Assembly: GCF_024166365.1 (NCBI RefSeq)
Contig: NC_064842.1
Location: 15,843,001 to 15,907,000 of the forward strand
Source: Elephas maximus indicus
Lineage: Eukaryota > Chordata > Mammalia > Proboscidea > Elephantidae
Reading direction: 5' to 3'
DNA: 64,000 nucleotides
The position numbers were made by a program, and so were the translations under genes. Below the pieces are notes generated by a model. That model saw only the letters and a program-made list of their open reading frames with translations, was not told where the DNA came from and made no database searches. Below, piece after piece: positions 23,553-35,412 of this stretch. Position 1 is the first letter of the stretch, and the number at the start of each line of letters is the position of its first letter.

Positions 23553-25890
23553 ATCTTAGTTCTCGAGTGCTGCTATGATAGAAATGCCACAAGTGGATGG
23601 CTTTAACAAACAGAAATTTATTTTCTCACAGTGTAGGAGGCTAGAAGTTCTGATTCAGGGAGCCAGCTCTAGGAGAAGGCTTTCTCTCTCTGTCGGCTCT
23701 GGAGGAAGATCCTTGTCTCTTTGAGCTTCTGCTCCTAGGAGATTTTCCTGTGGCTTGGCATCTCTCTTCACCCATCTCTGCTTGCCAGCTTGCATTTAAT
23801 CTCTTTTATATCTCAAAAGAGACTGGTTTAAGATACACCCTATACTAATCCTGCCTCATTAACATAACAAAGTCAACCCATTGCCTAATGGGATTGTAAC
23901 CACAGGCACAGAAGTCAGGATTTACAACACATATTTTTTGGAGACACAATTCAATCCATAACATTCCATTCTGTGGACCCCAAAATTCCTGCCCATGCCA
24001 CATGCAAAACACATTCATTCCATCACATCATTCCAAAAGTCTTAAATCAACTCCAAGGTCAAAATTTTATCTTCTGAATCATCTACATCAAATATGGGTG
24101 AGACTTTAGGTGTATTCCATCCTGGGTAAAATTTCTTTTCATCTGCGAACTTGTGAAATCTAGACTACAAGTTATCTGTTTCTAAAGTGCGATGGCGGAA
24201 TGGCACAAGGTAGACATTTCCATTACAAATGGGAGAAATTGGAGGAAAAGGAGGGATAACGAGCACCAAGAAAGTAGAAAACCCAGAAGAACAATTTACA
24301 TTAGCTCTTAAGGCTTGAAAATAACCCTCTGTTCTTTACAACCATCTGGGCGACAGCCCCACCCTCCAGACTCTGCGTTCTGAATGGAAGTCCCTCAGTC
24401 CTGGGCTTCAGCTCCACCTTCCAGGCCCACCAGGATGGCAACTCTACTCTCTCAGCTTTAAGCGGCCCCATTCTCCTTGTCCAATTGAGTGGCGACCCCA
24501 CCTTTTCAGCCCCCACAGGCCCTGTTCTTCTGCCCCTTGGGCATGGCAGCCCCATTTCCTCAGTTTTGGGTAGTGGTCCCATCCCCTGGCAGCAGTGTAT
24601 GGCAACCCCACACTCCAGAACTGAGTTGGCAAAGATCCAACTCTTTGAAACGTAGGAGGCCATGGCCCCACCCTTTGAGATCCAGGAGATTGTGGCCCCA
24701 CCCTTTGGAACCAAGAAGGCTCTGCTTTCTGTGGTCCTTCCAACAGTTCCGTTGATCTCTGAGCTCCTCCAGGAATGGCCTTTTTCTTTTCTTGGAAGAC
24801 AACAGATGTAGCTCCTTTGGCCTGTTTCCTGCCTATAGAATTCCAAGAGGCAGACAGCATCCTTCCTTTTGTTCTTTCTCTGTCCCCTTTAGTCTGATGG
24901 GTTTTCTGCTGTGGTAGTTGGTTAGATCTATTAGTCACAGGCTTAATCTCTTTAACAAAAGATTGTGTAGCCATATCCTTTGTCAACATTCTAGGACATG
25001 TATCTTTAGTTTGTACAACTGAATTTTCTGAATCTTTGAGTCTTGTTTTCATTTTGCACAGTTCAATTTTAAGTCTACCTCTTTTCTCTCACATTTTACT
25101 ATAAGTGACAAGGAGAAACCAGATGGCCCCTTTAAGATCTTGCTTAGTTATCTCATCAGCCAGATATCCAAGTTCATCACTTACAAGTTCTACCTTCCAC
25201 CAAGCACTTGAACAAAATTCAGACAAATTCTTTGCCGCTGCATAAAAAGCATTACCCTTCTTCCACTGTCCAATTATACATTCATCATTTTCTTTGAAAG
25301 TCTCACCAGAAGCACATTTAACGTCCACATTTCCAGCAACATTCTATTGCCAGTGCCGCATGTATTCTCTCTAAGACCATAGAGACTTTCTCTATAGCTC
25401 TCTTCACTTCCTTCCGAGCCTCACCAGAATTGCCTTCGAAGTCCATAATTCTACCAATAGTCTCTTCAAAGCAATCTACGCTTTCACTGTTAGGCACCTT
25501 AAAGCTCTTCCAGCCTCTACCCATTACCCAATTCAAAACCACTTCCACTTCAGATATTTGTTAGAGCAGTACCCCACTCTTCTGGTACCAAATTCTGTTT
25601 TAGTTATCTAATGCTGCTATAACAGAAATACCACAAGTGGGTGCCTTTAACAAACAGAATTTTTTTTTTCTCACAGTTTAGGAGACTAGAAGTCCAAATT
25701 CAGGGTCCCAGCTCTAGGAGAAGGCTTTCTCTCTCTGTTGGCTCTGGAGGAAGGTCCTTGTCTCTTCTTAGCTTCTGCTCCTGGGAAATCTTTATGTGAC
25801 TTGGCATCTCTCTTCCCCTCTCTCTGTTTCCTAGTTTGAGTTTAATCTCTTTTGTATCTCAAAAGAGATTGACTCAAGGTAAACCAAGAC
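23553..25890 (-). mobile_element. MaLR-like LTR element with internal region
   Basis: 3' LTR 23553-23963, internal 23964-25597, and a truncated 5' LTR at about 25598-25880, all on the minus strand. Just inside the 5' LTR is the TTTGGTACCAGAAGAG-type start typical of MaLR internals. The internal region keeps broken, non-overlapping open frames of about 76-202 codons with no enzyme motif that I recognise, as expected for MaLR elements lacking pol and env. It is a degraded genomic copy. Confidence 0.75.
24460..24740 (-). repeat. Degenerate tandem repeat inside the MaLR internal region
   Basis: A unit of about 33-36 bases centred on aagggtggggccac recurs with divergence; in one frame it gives repeated QRVGP-like peptides. 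The same repeat occurs in the related element at about 57960-58260. Confidence 0.65.
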
Positions 25891-25909
25891 TTGGCCTAAA
25901 GGAAGAGCT

Positions 25910-26400
25910 CAGTTAGCCTATTATTACAAAGTCACTCCTCTCTGCAAAACCCTCTGGTGGTTCCTATCTCGGACGAAAAGCCCAGGAAGCCATTAAGTGG
26001 CCTACAAAGCCCCATGCAATCTGACCCCATGCCCTCCCTGGCCCTTTTTCCTACTGCTTTCCTCCTGCCTTACCCACAGAAGCATCACCTCCAAATATTT
26101 GCTCCAATATCATCTTCTCAGAGGGACCTTCCCTGACCATGCTATTTTAAATTGTAATCTCCACCCCCACGCCCTATCCTCCTTCCCCAGTTTTTTTTAA
26201 TACCATTTCTAACAAATGATATAATTATACCTTACTAAATATAATCAATTCCTTATTTATGTTGTTTGCTATCTGTCTCCTCTCAGTTAGAACGTGAGCC
26301 CATGATGGCTGGAGGTTTTGCTGTTTTGTTCATGCCATTTCCCACTGCCTAGAGCAGCATTCAGCTCATGATAGGTGCTCCATGAATCAGTCCGGGAGGC
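25910..26400 (+). mobile_element. L2 3' end
   Basis: L2-type coding remnant and 3' UTR, ending catgataggtgctccatgaa. Confidence 0.65.
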
Positions 26401-26457
26401 CAGGGACATCATCCCTGAAATGCATGTAGTGGAAGAGCTAGGTAGGGCCAGAGAGAA

Positions 26458-26652
26458 GGAGCTCTGGTGGTACGGTGGTTAAGCACTCAGCTGCTAACAA
26501 AAACGTGGCAGTTCGAACCTACTAGCCACCCCATGGAAGAAGGATGTGGCAGTCTGCTTCTGTAGAGATTATAGTCTTGGAAACCCTATGAGACAGTTCT
26601 ACTCTGTCCTATAGGGTCTCTATGAGTCAGACTAATGGCAACAGGTTTTTTT
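26458..26652 (+). mobile_element. AfroSINE, long variant
   Basis: Plus-strand copy with the gatgtggcagtctgcttctg insert segment. Confidence 0.88.
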
Positions 26653-26671
26653 GGGGGGAGGGGAGTTCAGC

Positions 26672-27058
26672 GAGGAAGACAGAAGAAGAATCAACACGTT
26701 CAAATTGTGGAGTTGGTGAAGAATATTGAATATAGCATGGACTGCCAGAAGAATGAATAAATCAGTCTCAGGGGAAGTACAGCCAGAATGCTTCTTAGAA
26801 GCAAGGATGGTGAGACTCGTTTTGGTCACTTAGGACATGTCATTAGGAAAGACTAATTGCTAGAAAAAGACATCATGTTTGTTAACGTAGAGGGTCAGCG
26901 AAAATGATGGAAACCATCAGTGAGATGGATTGACATAATAGCTATGACAATGGACTCAAACCTACCAATGATCAGGAGGATGGAGCAGGACTGGGCAAAG
27001 TGTTATATACATAAGGTCGTCATGAGGGGAACTAACGCCATGACAACTAACAACAACA
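26672..27058 (+). mobile_element. RTE 3' end
   Basis: Diverged plus-strand RTE 3' end with gtgagatggattgacataat and a CAA-type tail. Confidence 0.82.
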
Positions 27059-27606
27059 GGGCCACAGAGCGTCCAGGCTCCCTGAGGGACCTCAGAGGCT
27101 CAGGAATCCTAAACGTCTGGGTCAAGGGCTCTGAGAAAGTGCAGGAGGGAGGGCACACAGGCCAGATGACAGGCTCCAACAGACCCAGGGGACATCTGTT
27201 TGTTTCGTCTCCCTAAGTCACTCATCTGAGGACAGGATTGTCATCTTAAGGCTCAGTTCCTTTGGGGCTCCTGTGTAGGCAGCAACTTGATCCCTGGATG
27301 CTCCTAAATGGGTGGAAGGGGGCAGGGGATGCTCCTGACTGGCTCTGGCTTTCCCATTTTCCCCAGCGGAGTGCCAAGAGATGGTGGCGTGTGCCAAGAG
27401 ATGGTGGCGAGGTGTGGAACTGCACGGGGCTGGAGGTGCAGGCAGACCAGCCCCCCGCATACAAGCTGCAGGATCTTGGGCTGGTCATCTACATCCTCAG
27501 AGCCTCTGTGTTCCCACCTGTAACATAGGAACACGGTACATGCAGAGTGGGCTGGTGAGGAATTGAGATGTTTGCAAAACATCTAACAGGTGTCCAGCAC
27601 AGCATT
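27059..27606. other. GC-rich unassigned, with a MIR
   Basis: Overlapping short frames on both strands reflect GC content. About 27420-27600 is MIR-like. A 20-base unit is directly duplicated at 27371-27410. No exon is supported. Confidence 0.45.
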
Positions 27607-27784
27607 GAGCTCCCTCCTGGTGGCGCAGTGGTTAAGAGCTCAGTTGCTAACCAAAACGTCGGCAATTCGAATTCACCAGGTGCTCTTTGGAAACCCTATA
27701 GGGGCAGTTCTACTCTGTCCTATAGGGTCACTATAAGTCGGAATCTACCCAACAGCAGTGGGTTTGGTTTCTGGTTTTGGGTTG
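27607..27784 (+). mobile_element. AfroSINE
   Basis: Complete plus copy with ctggtggcgcagtggttaag and the ttggtttctggttttggg tail. Confidence 0.92.
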
Positions 27785-28202
27785 GGCTGAGGAGAGCTGG
27801 CTTAGAGATCTAGGAGAGGAAGGAAACAGACATTAGGCTTTAAAAGCCCTGCTACTTCTGATGGTTTGAGAATTGATTAGATAACCCTCACAAGGACTTC
27901 TCTCTCCTGGCTGCTGCTGTTCAACTCAAATGTCACTGTTCTTTGAGGTTCCCCCCAAAGAGGTCCAGGAGAAATGAAGAGAAATTCAAAACTCAAAATT
28001 TGGGGATTATCTACTTACAATTCCGATTCAAAAAAAAAAAAGAAAAAAATTTTTGCCAAGGGGGAGAATAAAGCCTGGTTAAAAAGAATACTGGAAAGAT
28101 GATACATGGATTTTAATTCTGCCATATTCTGCCTTCTAATGTATAATTGAGAAATAGTTGAATATAAATTAATAACTGAGTTCTGTATGCCTAGGGATCC
28201 TC
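27785..28202. other. No recognised feature
   Basis: Intergenic sequence with an A-rich run near 28030. Confidence 0.45.
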
Positions 28203-28360
28203 CAGAAACCCTGGTGGCGTAGTGGTTAAGTGCTATGGCTGCTAACCAAAAGGTCGGCAGTTCAAATCCACCAGGTGCTCCTTGGAAACCCTATGGGGTA
28301 GTTCTACTCTGTCCTATGGGGTCACTTTGAGTCGGAATCCACTTGATGACGACAGTTTTT
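28203..28360 (+). mobile_element. AfroSINE
   Basis: Complete plus copy: aaccctggtggcgtagtgg, then the gggtagttctactctgtcct box. Confidence 0.92.
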
Positions 28361-28384
28361 TTTCTTCTTTTGGAGGACCCCTAA

Positions 28385-28482
28385 AAAGACCTGTTGCCAT
28401 CGAGTGGGTTCTGACTCAAATTGAACTACCAACCTTTTGGTTAGCAGCCGAACTCTTAACCACTGCACCACCAGGGCTCTCC
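28385..28482 (-). mobile_element. AfroSINE with internal deletion
   Basis: The tail joins directly to the promoter-box half, so the middle is missing. Confidence 0.85.
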
Positions 28483-28574
28483 AAAAGAGTCAAATGAATT
28501 AAATTTCTGAATCCCCCAGAGACCCCTTATGAGGTAGGAAGGCAGGCGAATGACAGAATTCTAGAAATCCTCTA

Positions 28575-28935
28575 TTCTACTCAAACTAGGCTACACATTC
28601 CAATCACCTGGGTGTGGGGGCATTTAAAAATTACTGACACCCAGGTCCCACCCCAGAGACTCAGATTTAATCCATCCAGAGTACACCCTAGTGTCCCCCA
28701 AAAACCCACTGCTGTCAAGTTGATTCCGACTCATAGCGACCGTATAGGACAGAGTAGAACTGCCCCGTAGAGTTTCCAAGGAGATCCTGGTGGACTCAAA
28801 CTGCTGACCTTTTGGTTAGCAGCCGTAGGATTTAGTCTCTACGTCACCAGGGTTTCCACCCTAGTGTCAGGATGTTTAAAATTTCCCCCAGGAGATTCTG
28901 ATATGCAGCCAAGGTTGCAAACCACTCCTGGACTC
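28575..28935 (+). mobile_element. MER5A-like hAT element split by an AfroSINE
   Basis: The pieces caatcacctgggtg, cccaggtcccaccccagag and gcaaaccactcctgg fit MER5A. Confidence 0.65.
28696..28857 (-). mobile_element. AfroSINE
   Basis: Reverse copy inside MER5A between ACCCTAGTGTC duplications at 28685-28695 and 28858-28868. Confidence 0.93.
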
Positions 28936-29139
28936 AGTGTCCTCTTTTCACAGTCCAGGAAACAAGCCCACAGAAGGGGGAGGCCTGGTCCAAGGCTACC
29001 CCAAGGCTGCCTTTCTGGCCTCCAACCCTCTGGCCCAGTTTCCTCAGCACGTTGCCCCAAGCCCCCCTCCTCAGGGAAATGACAGATTTCCATCCCCGAT
29101 AAGGGCTTTCCCACCCCCAGCTTCCCCACCGCCCTCACG

Positions 29140-29355
29140 CCCTAGGTGTGGCTGATTGGCATGCTAATTCTCCACCGGCATCACCCTCTGGGCGGCTTCA
29201 CAAGTACCTGTCAGCTGACCACTTCCTCCAGCCGCTCCTCAGAGGCTTCAAAAACTGCGTAGAAACTTAATGCGGCCTGAGACCCTTTCATCCCCTTATT
29301 GCCTTTCATCTGAGGCTTTTAAAGTTCCGTGAAAAGCTTCAACTATCAAAGAACC
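29140..29355. promoter_or_regulatory. Candidate upstream regulatory element
   Basis: Repeat-free stretch with a T-box-like AGGTGTG (29144-29150), an octamer-like ATGCTAAT (29161-29168), an E-box CAGCTG and a TCF/LEF-type ATCAAAG (29345-29351), about 15 kb upstream of MIXL1. This is motif matching only; conservation is untested. Confidence 0.25.
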
Positions 29356-30179
29356 CCCAGGAAGAAGGGAGGAGGCAGGTACCACTTCCCCATTTCATAG
29401 CTGGCAAGACTGAGGCTCTGGGCCAAGCTGTCAGTTGCCCCAGGTTTTTGAACAGTCTTCCAGTTCCTCTTGTGATAGAAAAATCCTTTAACAGAAACCT
29501 GCAGGGGCTGAAAGAAACCCCACCGGGTCTTCCAGAAGGAGGGTGAGCCAGACATATTCTTGGAAGGAAGCTCTCTGGTGCTCGTGTGCCTCAACATCTT
29601 GAGTGGAGGTCTGGCTCTTTATCCTTGCTCCCACGGGGGCTCAAGACTAGGCTTCTCATGCAACCACTGACTAAGCCTCTACCACTTGAGCTGGCCCCAG
29701 AGCTTGGCACAAACCTGGGGCCCTGCCCACCAGGAGCTTATAGGCCAGATGGGAGCCACGATGAGCACACCTGAAAAAACACACACTTTGCAAAGTTGTG
29801 TGTGAGGTGTGCCAGACGGGCAGTGTGTGTGCCTACCAGGAGCCCTGCCAGGTGGAGGCCTTTGGAAGCGGAGGGCGGAGAGTGGGGGACCAGCAGGAGG
29901 GGGCACGTAAGTGCACACAGCTCCTCCTGTATGGTCCATCCGCAGCACCAACAACATTAGCACCAACAGGGCTGCAGTAAGGATCAGCGAGATGCTCTGT
30001 GAGTGGGTTTGGTAACGTGAGACACATGTCAGCCATGGCTTGCTCTTGGGTAGGGCCATATAGACTGCAAAGACTTTCATAGGTAAACTCACCTGCTCCT
30101 CAAAGGCACATTTTGCAGGTGAGAAAACCAAAGCTTGGAGAGGTTAAGGGACTTGCCTGAAGTCACACAACTCACAAGT
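29356..30179. other. Unassigned with a MIR
   Basis: About 30060-30180 is a reverse MIR (aggtgagaaaaccaaagctt); otherwise GC-moderate unique sequence with no gene. Confidence 0.45.
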
Positions 30180-30236
30180 ACCAAACCAAACCCATTGCCA
30201 TCGAGTTGATTCCTACCCAGAGCAACCCTATAAAGT
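30180..30236 (-). mobile_element. AfroSINE tail fragment
   Basis: Only accaaacccattgccatcga and the adjacent box remain. Confidence 0.75.
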
Positions 30237-31228
30237 GAAGAGAAATTCAAGAATCTGCACAAATTCATGTGTGGGAGTCTTGATCCAGAGTGGGCGGAAC
30301 CGCCCAAGCCTGTATCGTAGGCCAACAACAGAGGCATCCCAAGCCCCCGGATGTGTTTTCAGTCAAGGAATGCTCATTGAGCCTCTATTATGTGCCAGAT
30401 ACTGGGCTGGTATCGGTGAAAAAGTCAGACCCAATTTCCCAAGACTCCCTGGGGAAGACTGGCGATTGAACAAGGATTCCCAGTCAAGTGAGGTGGAGTA
30501 CTGGGGTTGCCCTACAGAAGACTCTGACCTGGTCTGGGGGTGAGGGCTTCTTTTGGGTATTCCGAGGCCCAAGGGCACACCCACACTTCCAAGTGGGACA
30601 GAACTCAAGTCATTGAGCTCAGGTCAGAAACTTTGGTGACTGCATGGGAGGAAGGGGGAGTCACTGGGTTGGGGCTTGGGGAGTGGGGTTGCCCCTGGTT
30701 GGCTCCAGGCTGTGGAATGACACCTAGGCGCCAGGTAGTAGTACACCTAAACAGACTCCTGCTGCAAGGAAACGCCATGGGGCTAAAACAGGGAGAGGCC
30801 TTTGGAGTCTGAGATGGGTGCATCCCAAATGGCCTCAGCCACCCCCTCCTCCAGGCCCTGGCTGACTCAGCCTGTCGAGCTCCCAGACTCAAGGTGCCTC
30901 ATGCAAATTCATCCTTAAACCATCAAAAAACAAAACAAAACAAAATAATACAAATACTTTAAAAGCTTGTAAGGTAAAGTGTGAAAGCTCCCCCCCTCTA
31001 CTCAATCCCCTTCCCCCCACAGATGTGCAAACACAGCTTTTAGATCGTGAGATCTGAGATGATAGGTGCATTGTTTTCTTTGAATTAGTCATCAAATATG
31101 TATTGAGAGCCTAGTATAGATTTTTATTGGGCTAAACACATGGGGGACACAGCAGTATTAAACATTCGTGCCCACAAAGACATTATATTCTGGTTAGGGA
31201 AACAAGCTTAATATCGACATAAAAACTA
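30237..31228. other. Unassigned with L2-like pieces
   Basis: L2-like sequence at about 30340-30440 and 31088-31205; open frames in 30.3-30.9 kb have no recognisable domain. Confidence 0.4.
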
Positions 31229-31230
31229 TA

Positions 31231-31519
31231 CAGATAATTCCCGACTTACAAGGAATGGGGTTCGCTTCTGACAGCTCCGTTGTAAGTCGTTCTGACATGT
31301 CGAATACCTCATTTTTTTTTTTTTAAGTTTTCATTATTATTGCCTTCTATTATCAGTATCTTTATAAATCTGATCTTTGTCTTTAGGGGCTGGAAACATC
31401 ACGTATAACTTGCAGATATATTTTAACATTGTTTGTAGTACATATGACTAACTATAAAACAGACTGTCGTTAAATGCAGTTGTCCTCACTAGAAAATGTC
31501 CTAAGTCGGGGACTACCAG
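31231..31519. mobile_element. Tigger/mariner-type non-autonomous DNA transposon
   Basis: Terminal inverted repeats CAGATAATTCCCGACTTAC (left) and CTAAGTCGGGGACTACCAG (right), with a TA duplication at 31229-31230 and 31520-31521. Length 289 bases. Confidence 0.78.
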
Positions 31520-31867
31520 TACATGAAATACACACCATGCACACACACACACAGAGAGAAAGAAAAGACTTTATATAAAAGGGTTGAAAACGGCTGGCTG
31601 CCCCAGGCAGATTTGTGGGTCATTTCCTTTTTCTGTGGACAGCAACATTTGATTTTTGTGTAATGAGCATAGAATTCTTCTACAATAAGAAAAAGCTTCA
31701 CAGAAGTGAAGACTAACATGAAATGTCTAGAGAACAGCACACAGTTAATTGGGCCCTGTGAGGTGGGCAGCAGAAGGCCGACCCTGGGACAGAAACCTCC
31801 TGTTTCCAAGGAGAAGGACTCGAACCCTGTTTTGCAGGTCAGGTGGAATGTGGAACAAATATCAAGA
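31520..31867. other. No recognised feature
   Basis: Short CA run near 31540; no gene. Confidence 0.4.
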
Positions 31868-32022
31868 GGAGGGAGCTCTGGTGGCACAGTAGTTAAGAGC
31901 TCGCCTGCTAACCAAAAGGCTGGCGGTTCGAATCCATCAGCCGCTCCTTGGAAACTCTACCACACAGTCTATTCCGTCCTATCCGGTCGGTATGAGTCAG
32001 AATCCACTCGGGGGCAATAGGT
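31868..32022 (+). mobile_element. AfroSINE
   Basis: Complete plus copy: gctctggtggcacagtag, then gttcgaatccatcagccgct. Confidence 0.92.
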
Positions 32023-32811
32023 ATCAGGAAGAGGGACCTTATTACCTCAGAGAAGAGAAAGTGGACTAGTAGGATTTGGGAGGAGCAGACAGCCTAAAAT
32101 GGGAGCAGATGATTCCGACGGCCTCCAGCCCTGATCCCGTTTTCTGCTATGGTCACCCCATTACCCCAGAGCCCGGGAGGGAAGGCCTAGTGAAATCACA
32201 TGGGCAAAAGGCCTGGGGCCATAGGTTCCTCAAGCAGTGCTCAGGGATCTCAAACTGGGCAGTGCCAGGGACAGAGGAGAAGTTGTGACAGGCTCTCCTG
32301 CTGCTATGAACATAAACCGGTTTTCCCAACGATGGAAAGTTCCCTGGGACTTGTGCCTGTGCCCCATCCCTGCCTCCTGCCTCAGGCAGAGGGTTCCAGC
32401 AGGCAGGCTGTCTGCAAACCCTCAGGACACCCTCAGATGGGCTCCCCAGAAGCTCGCTCCCTCAACAGGGGCCCCGGGCCCACACCTCACTCTGAAAGGG
32501 CACACTGGGGACGTGCCTTCCTGTGTGTCGGAGGCAGGAGTGGGGCATGGGGGTAGTGGACAGGTTTCTTAAACTTCATTCAGGGTCAACTTTAGGGCTG
32601 TGACAGATGAGTCTCTTTCCTCACAGACTTACAAACAGTTCTAAGCTGCTGGTCTGACTGACCGTTGACTCTCTTGCCACCTGTACTGACAGGACTTCTA
32701 GCACCTCCTCACTTGGGGGGAATTCAACAACAGCTAAGATGAAGTTCCTGGAGACATCTGGAAAGTCAACCCGGAGCTCCCCAAAACTTCAACAGGACAA
32801 GGGGTAAAAAA
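32023..32811. other. No recognised feature
   Basis: GC-rich unique sequence; overlapping frames are not supported as exons. Confidence 0.45.
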
Positions 32812-32976
32812 CCAAAAAACCAAACCCATCTCCCTGGAGTCGATTCTGACTCATAGCGACCCTATAGGATAGAGTAGAACCACCCCATAGGCTTCCCAAG
32901 GAGCGGCTGGTGGATTCAAACTGCAGACCTTTTGGTTAGGCGCAGAGCTCTTAACCACTGTCACCAGGGCTTCTTA
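32812..32976 (-). mobile_element. AfroSINE
   Basis: Complete reverse copy with AAGGGGTA-type repeats at both ends. Confidence 0.92.
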
Positions 32977-34309
32977 TAAGGGGTAGAGGGGAGAAAATAC
33001 CCTCCAAAGATTGTATTCAGAAGGAGAAAAAGACCCCCAAGAGCAGCTGAGTAAGACCCTTGATTTTCCTTCTTTGGGAGGGAAACCAAACATTACAATG
33101 GGGTGTACTAGTTCTTCCTCTGGAGTCCCTGGCTCTCAGGGTTGGTCCCTGCCTACCCACTGTTTGCTGCAGGCTAACGCCCAATGCTGTAGATAAAATG
33201 TTCAGTGTCCCCACGTGAGGGCCTTCACTGTCCGGTCTGCCCTCTGTTTCGGCTCCTGCATTTGTACATTTGTTCATAGCTTCTTCTTCTCCCAGTGCTC
33301 TCCTCACAACCAACCACTGTACCTCTTGTCTAGGAAGCCTTCTCTCAGCACTCCATGCCTGCCTGTGGGGCAAAGGGCTGAGTTTTACCTTAAGTAAGGA
33401 GGCCTTTGTTTTTGGCTCTGGAAAAGTAACTCTTGGAGTAATTGTGGAGGCTTGGCCTGGGACCTGAGAATTTGCACTGGCAAGTGGGTCAGACCGGAAA
33501 AGACCTAGGAGGCCAATATCAACTAGCCTCAGGAGGCATGATTTAGTTTATTCTGCAAGACTGACCAGTAAAAGCCAGGATGGAATACAAAGACTCAGAG
33601 AGCTTCCTGGGCAGCGAAGGGAGGGTGAGGTGCCCTCTCAGAGACATGGCAGCACCACACTGGGAACCTTCCCAGACCTTGCCCACACATCTTTTCTTGT
33701 GATGGTCCTGAGTTATAGCCTTTTACTATGAAACTGGTCTTCATAAGTACAGTATCTTCTGTGAGTTGTTCCAGGAATTAACGAACCCAAGGACAATGTT
33801 CTCTTAACTTTAAGTGGCTAGGGACACAGAGAGTGTACTGTGTGGGCCACTGGTGTCAGAAATGATTGAGAAATGGAAAGGTGGGGACTGGATCAATCTC
33901 CATATTTTGGGGACTGGATTCATGTTGATTCTTATCCACAAAGTTACCAGCATACTACCCCTCCCTCTCTACCACTTGTTCTCCCACACCCTCGCCCCTG
34001 ACCCCGGGCATTCATGGGTACACAGTAAATAGACTTGGTGACCGTGATTAGTGCAGCCTGGCTTGTGGCAGTTTCCTCAAAGGGAAAACCCAGCTATCTA
34101 TCATACTGCACTGCCTTCCTCCAGTCCTTCCCCACCAGCTCCTAACAAAGGAAAAGTCAGATCAACCAATTAGGCCTCATAAGTGCCTCTCAGTTCTGAA
34201 AAAAAGGATAAGTTTTTGCTGGACAGACAAGTTGAAGATGCTTTTTCCTATGGACCTATTATGGCTACTATTTTTCAATCCCCCAAAATGCCTATAAAAA
34301 CCAAACCAC
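32977..34309. other. No recognised feature
   Basis: One of the longer stretches without a recognised transposon upstream of MIXL1; no exon is seen. Confidence 0.45.
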
Positions 34310-35103
34310 CCTGCTATGTACGACCAAACACCTAATAGGATTTGGTTCCTCAGTTTGGAAGTTTAGGGTCATGGTTTCATGTGACATCCCTGTTAATTGG
34401 CCTAATAACATATGTAATGCTTCTGTTCTACGTCCTAGTTCACTGCATAGTGACTGGGGTCTTAAAAGCTTTCGAGCAGCTATCCAAGGCACAATAATTG
34501 GTCTCTATTCCCCTGTAGTAAGAGAGGAAAAAGGAGAGTCAAGAATAGGAGGAGGAAATGAAATGTGTTGCTAATTGCCTCCATGAACACTGTCTTCTTT
34601 GCCATGAGACCAGAAGAACTAGATGGTGCCAAGCTACCGTTACTGAAAATTTTGATCAAAGACTCTATAAATCCTGATCAAAAGGGGGGAATGCAGAATA
34701 GAATTTCAAATTCTCATGGAATCCAATCTTGCTGGAGCCATGGAGGCTGGATGAACCCCTGAAACTATTGCCTTGAGATAACCTTTAAACCTTAAACCAA
34801 AAATATCCCCTGAAGTCTTCTTAAACCAACCAATAGTTTAGCTTAACTAGTAAAGAATGTCTATCTCTTTTAAGATCTATCTAAATGCGATCAAACTGAC
34901 AACAGCGATAAGAAAGTTAGGGGGCAGTGAGTTTATATTAACGTGGGAGGGACAACTCAGAAAAGGAGGGTGAGAATGGTCACACAACGCCGAGAATGTA
35001 ATTAATGTCTTCGAATTGTACATGTACAAACTGTTGAACTGGTGTATGCTTTTGCTGCGTATGTTCTCAACAACAACAACAAAATAAATAAATGAATGAA
35101 TGG
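34310..35103 (+). mobile_element. L1 3' region
   Basis: Plus-strand counterpart of 14341-16000, without the internal insertions; it ends in a CAA/AATAAA-rich tail. Confidence 0.78.
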
Positions 35104-35412
35104 AATTCCACAAAGGGATGAACTCTAACTAGGTAACAACACACAGCGAAGCCACGACTCAGGGACTACTGTGGTCAGCACCTCAGGCCTTCTCACCAGA
35201 GCCCAGCTCTAACTGGACCCCAGTCCCGTTGTTTAGATGTGCCTGACATCCTCATCCCCAGTCCCCAGCCCACATGGAGTCACCAAGGCATCTCCTCCAG
35301 GTTCACACAGTGAGTGCCACTGCCAGGCCAGCAGACCTGGCCTTCCCCAAAGTGGTATTTTCGTTCTCAGGCTCAGCACCTTCCACTTCTTTCAAAGATA
35401 CTGCCTATTGCT
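35104..35412. other. No recognised feature
   Basis: Short GC-moderate unique stretch, ending near a poly-T run. Confidence 0.45.

Noticed and set aside
24301-25052. Two long minus-strand frames as a possible host gene
   Set aside because: They lie between LTRs in a MaLR element and recur in another copy of the element.
27371-27410. Two adjacent copies of a 20-base unit
   Set aside because: A single small duplication; too short to suggest function.
27218-27582. Several overlapping open frames on both strands
   Set aside because: Frames in all registers point to GC composition; part of the block is a MIR.
30235-30892. Open frames on both strands in a GC-moderate region
   Set aside because: No recognised domain, no paired splice sites, and frames of about 100 codons or fewer.
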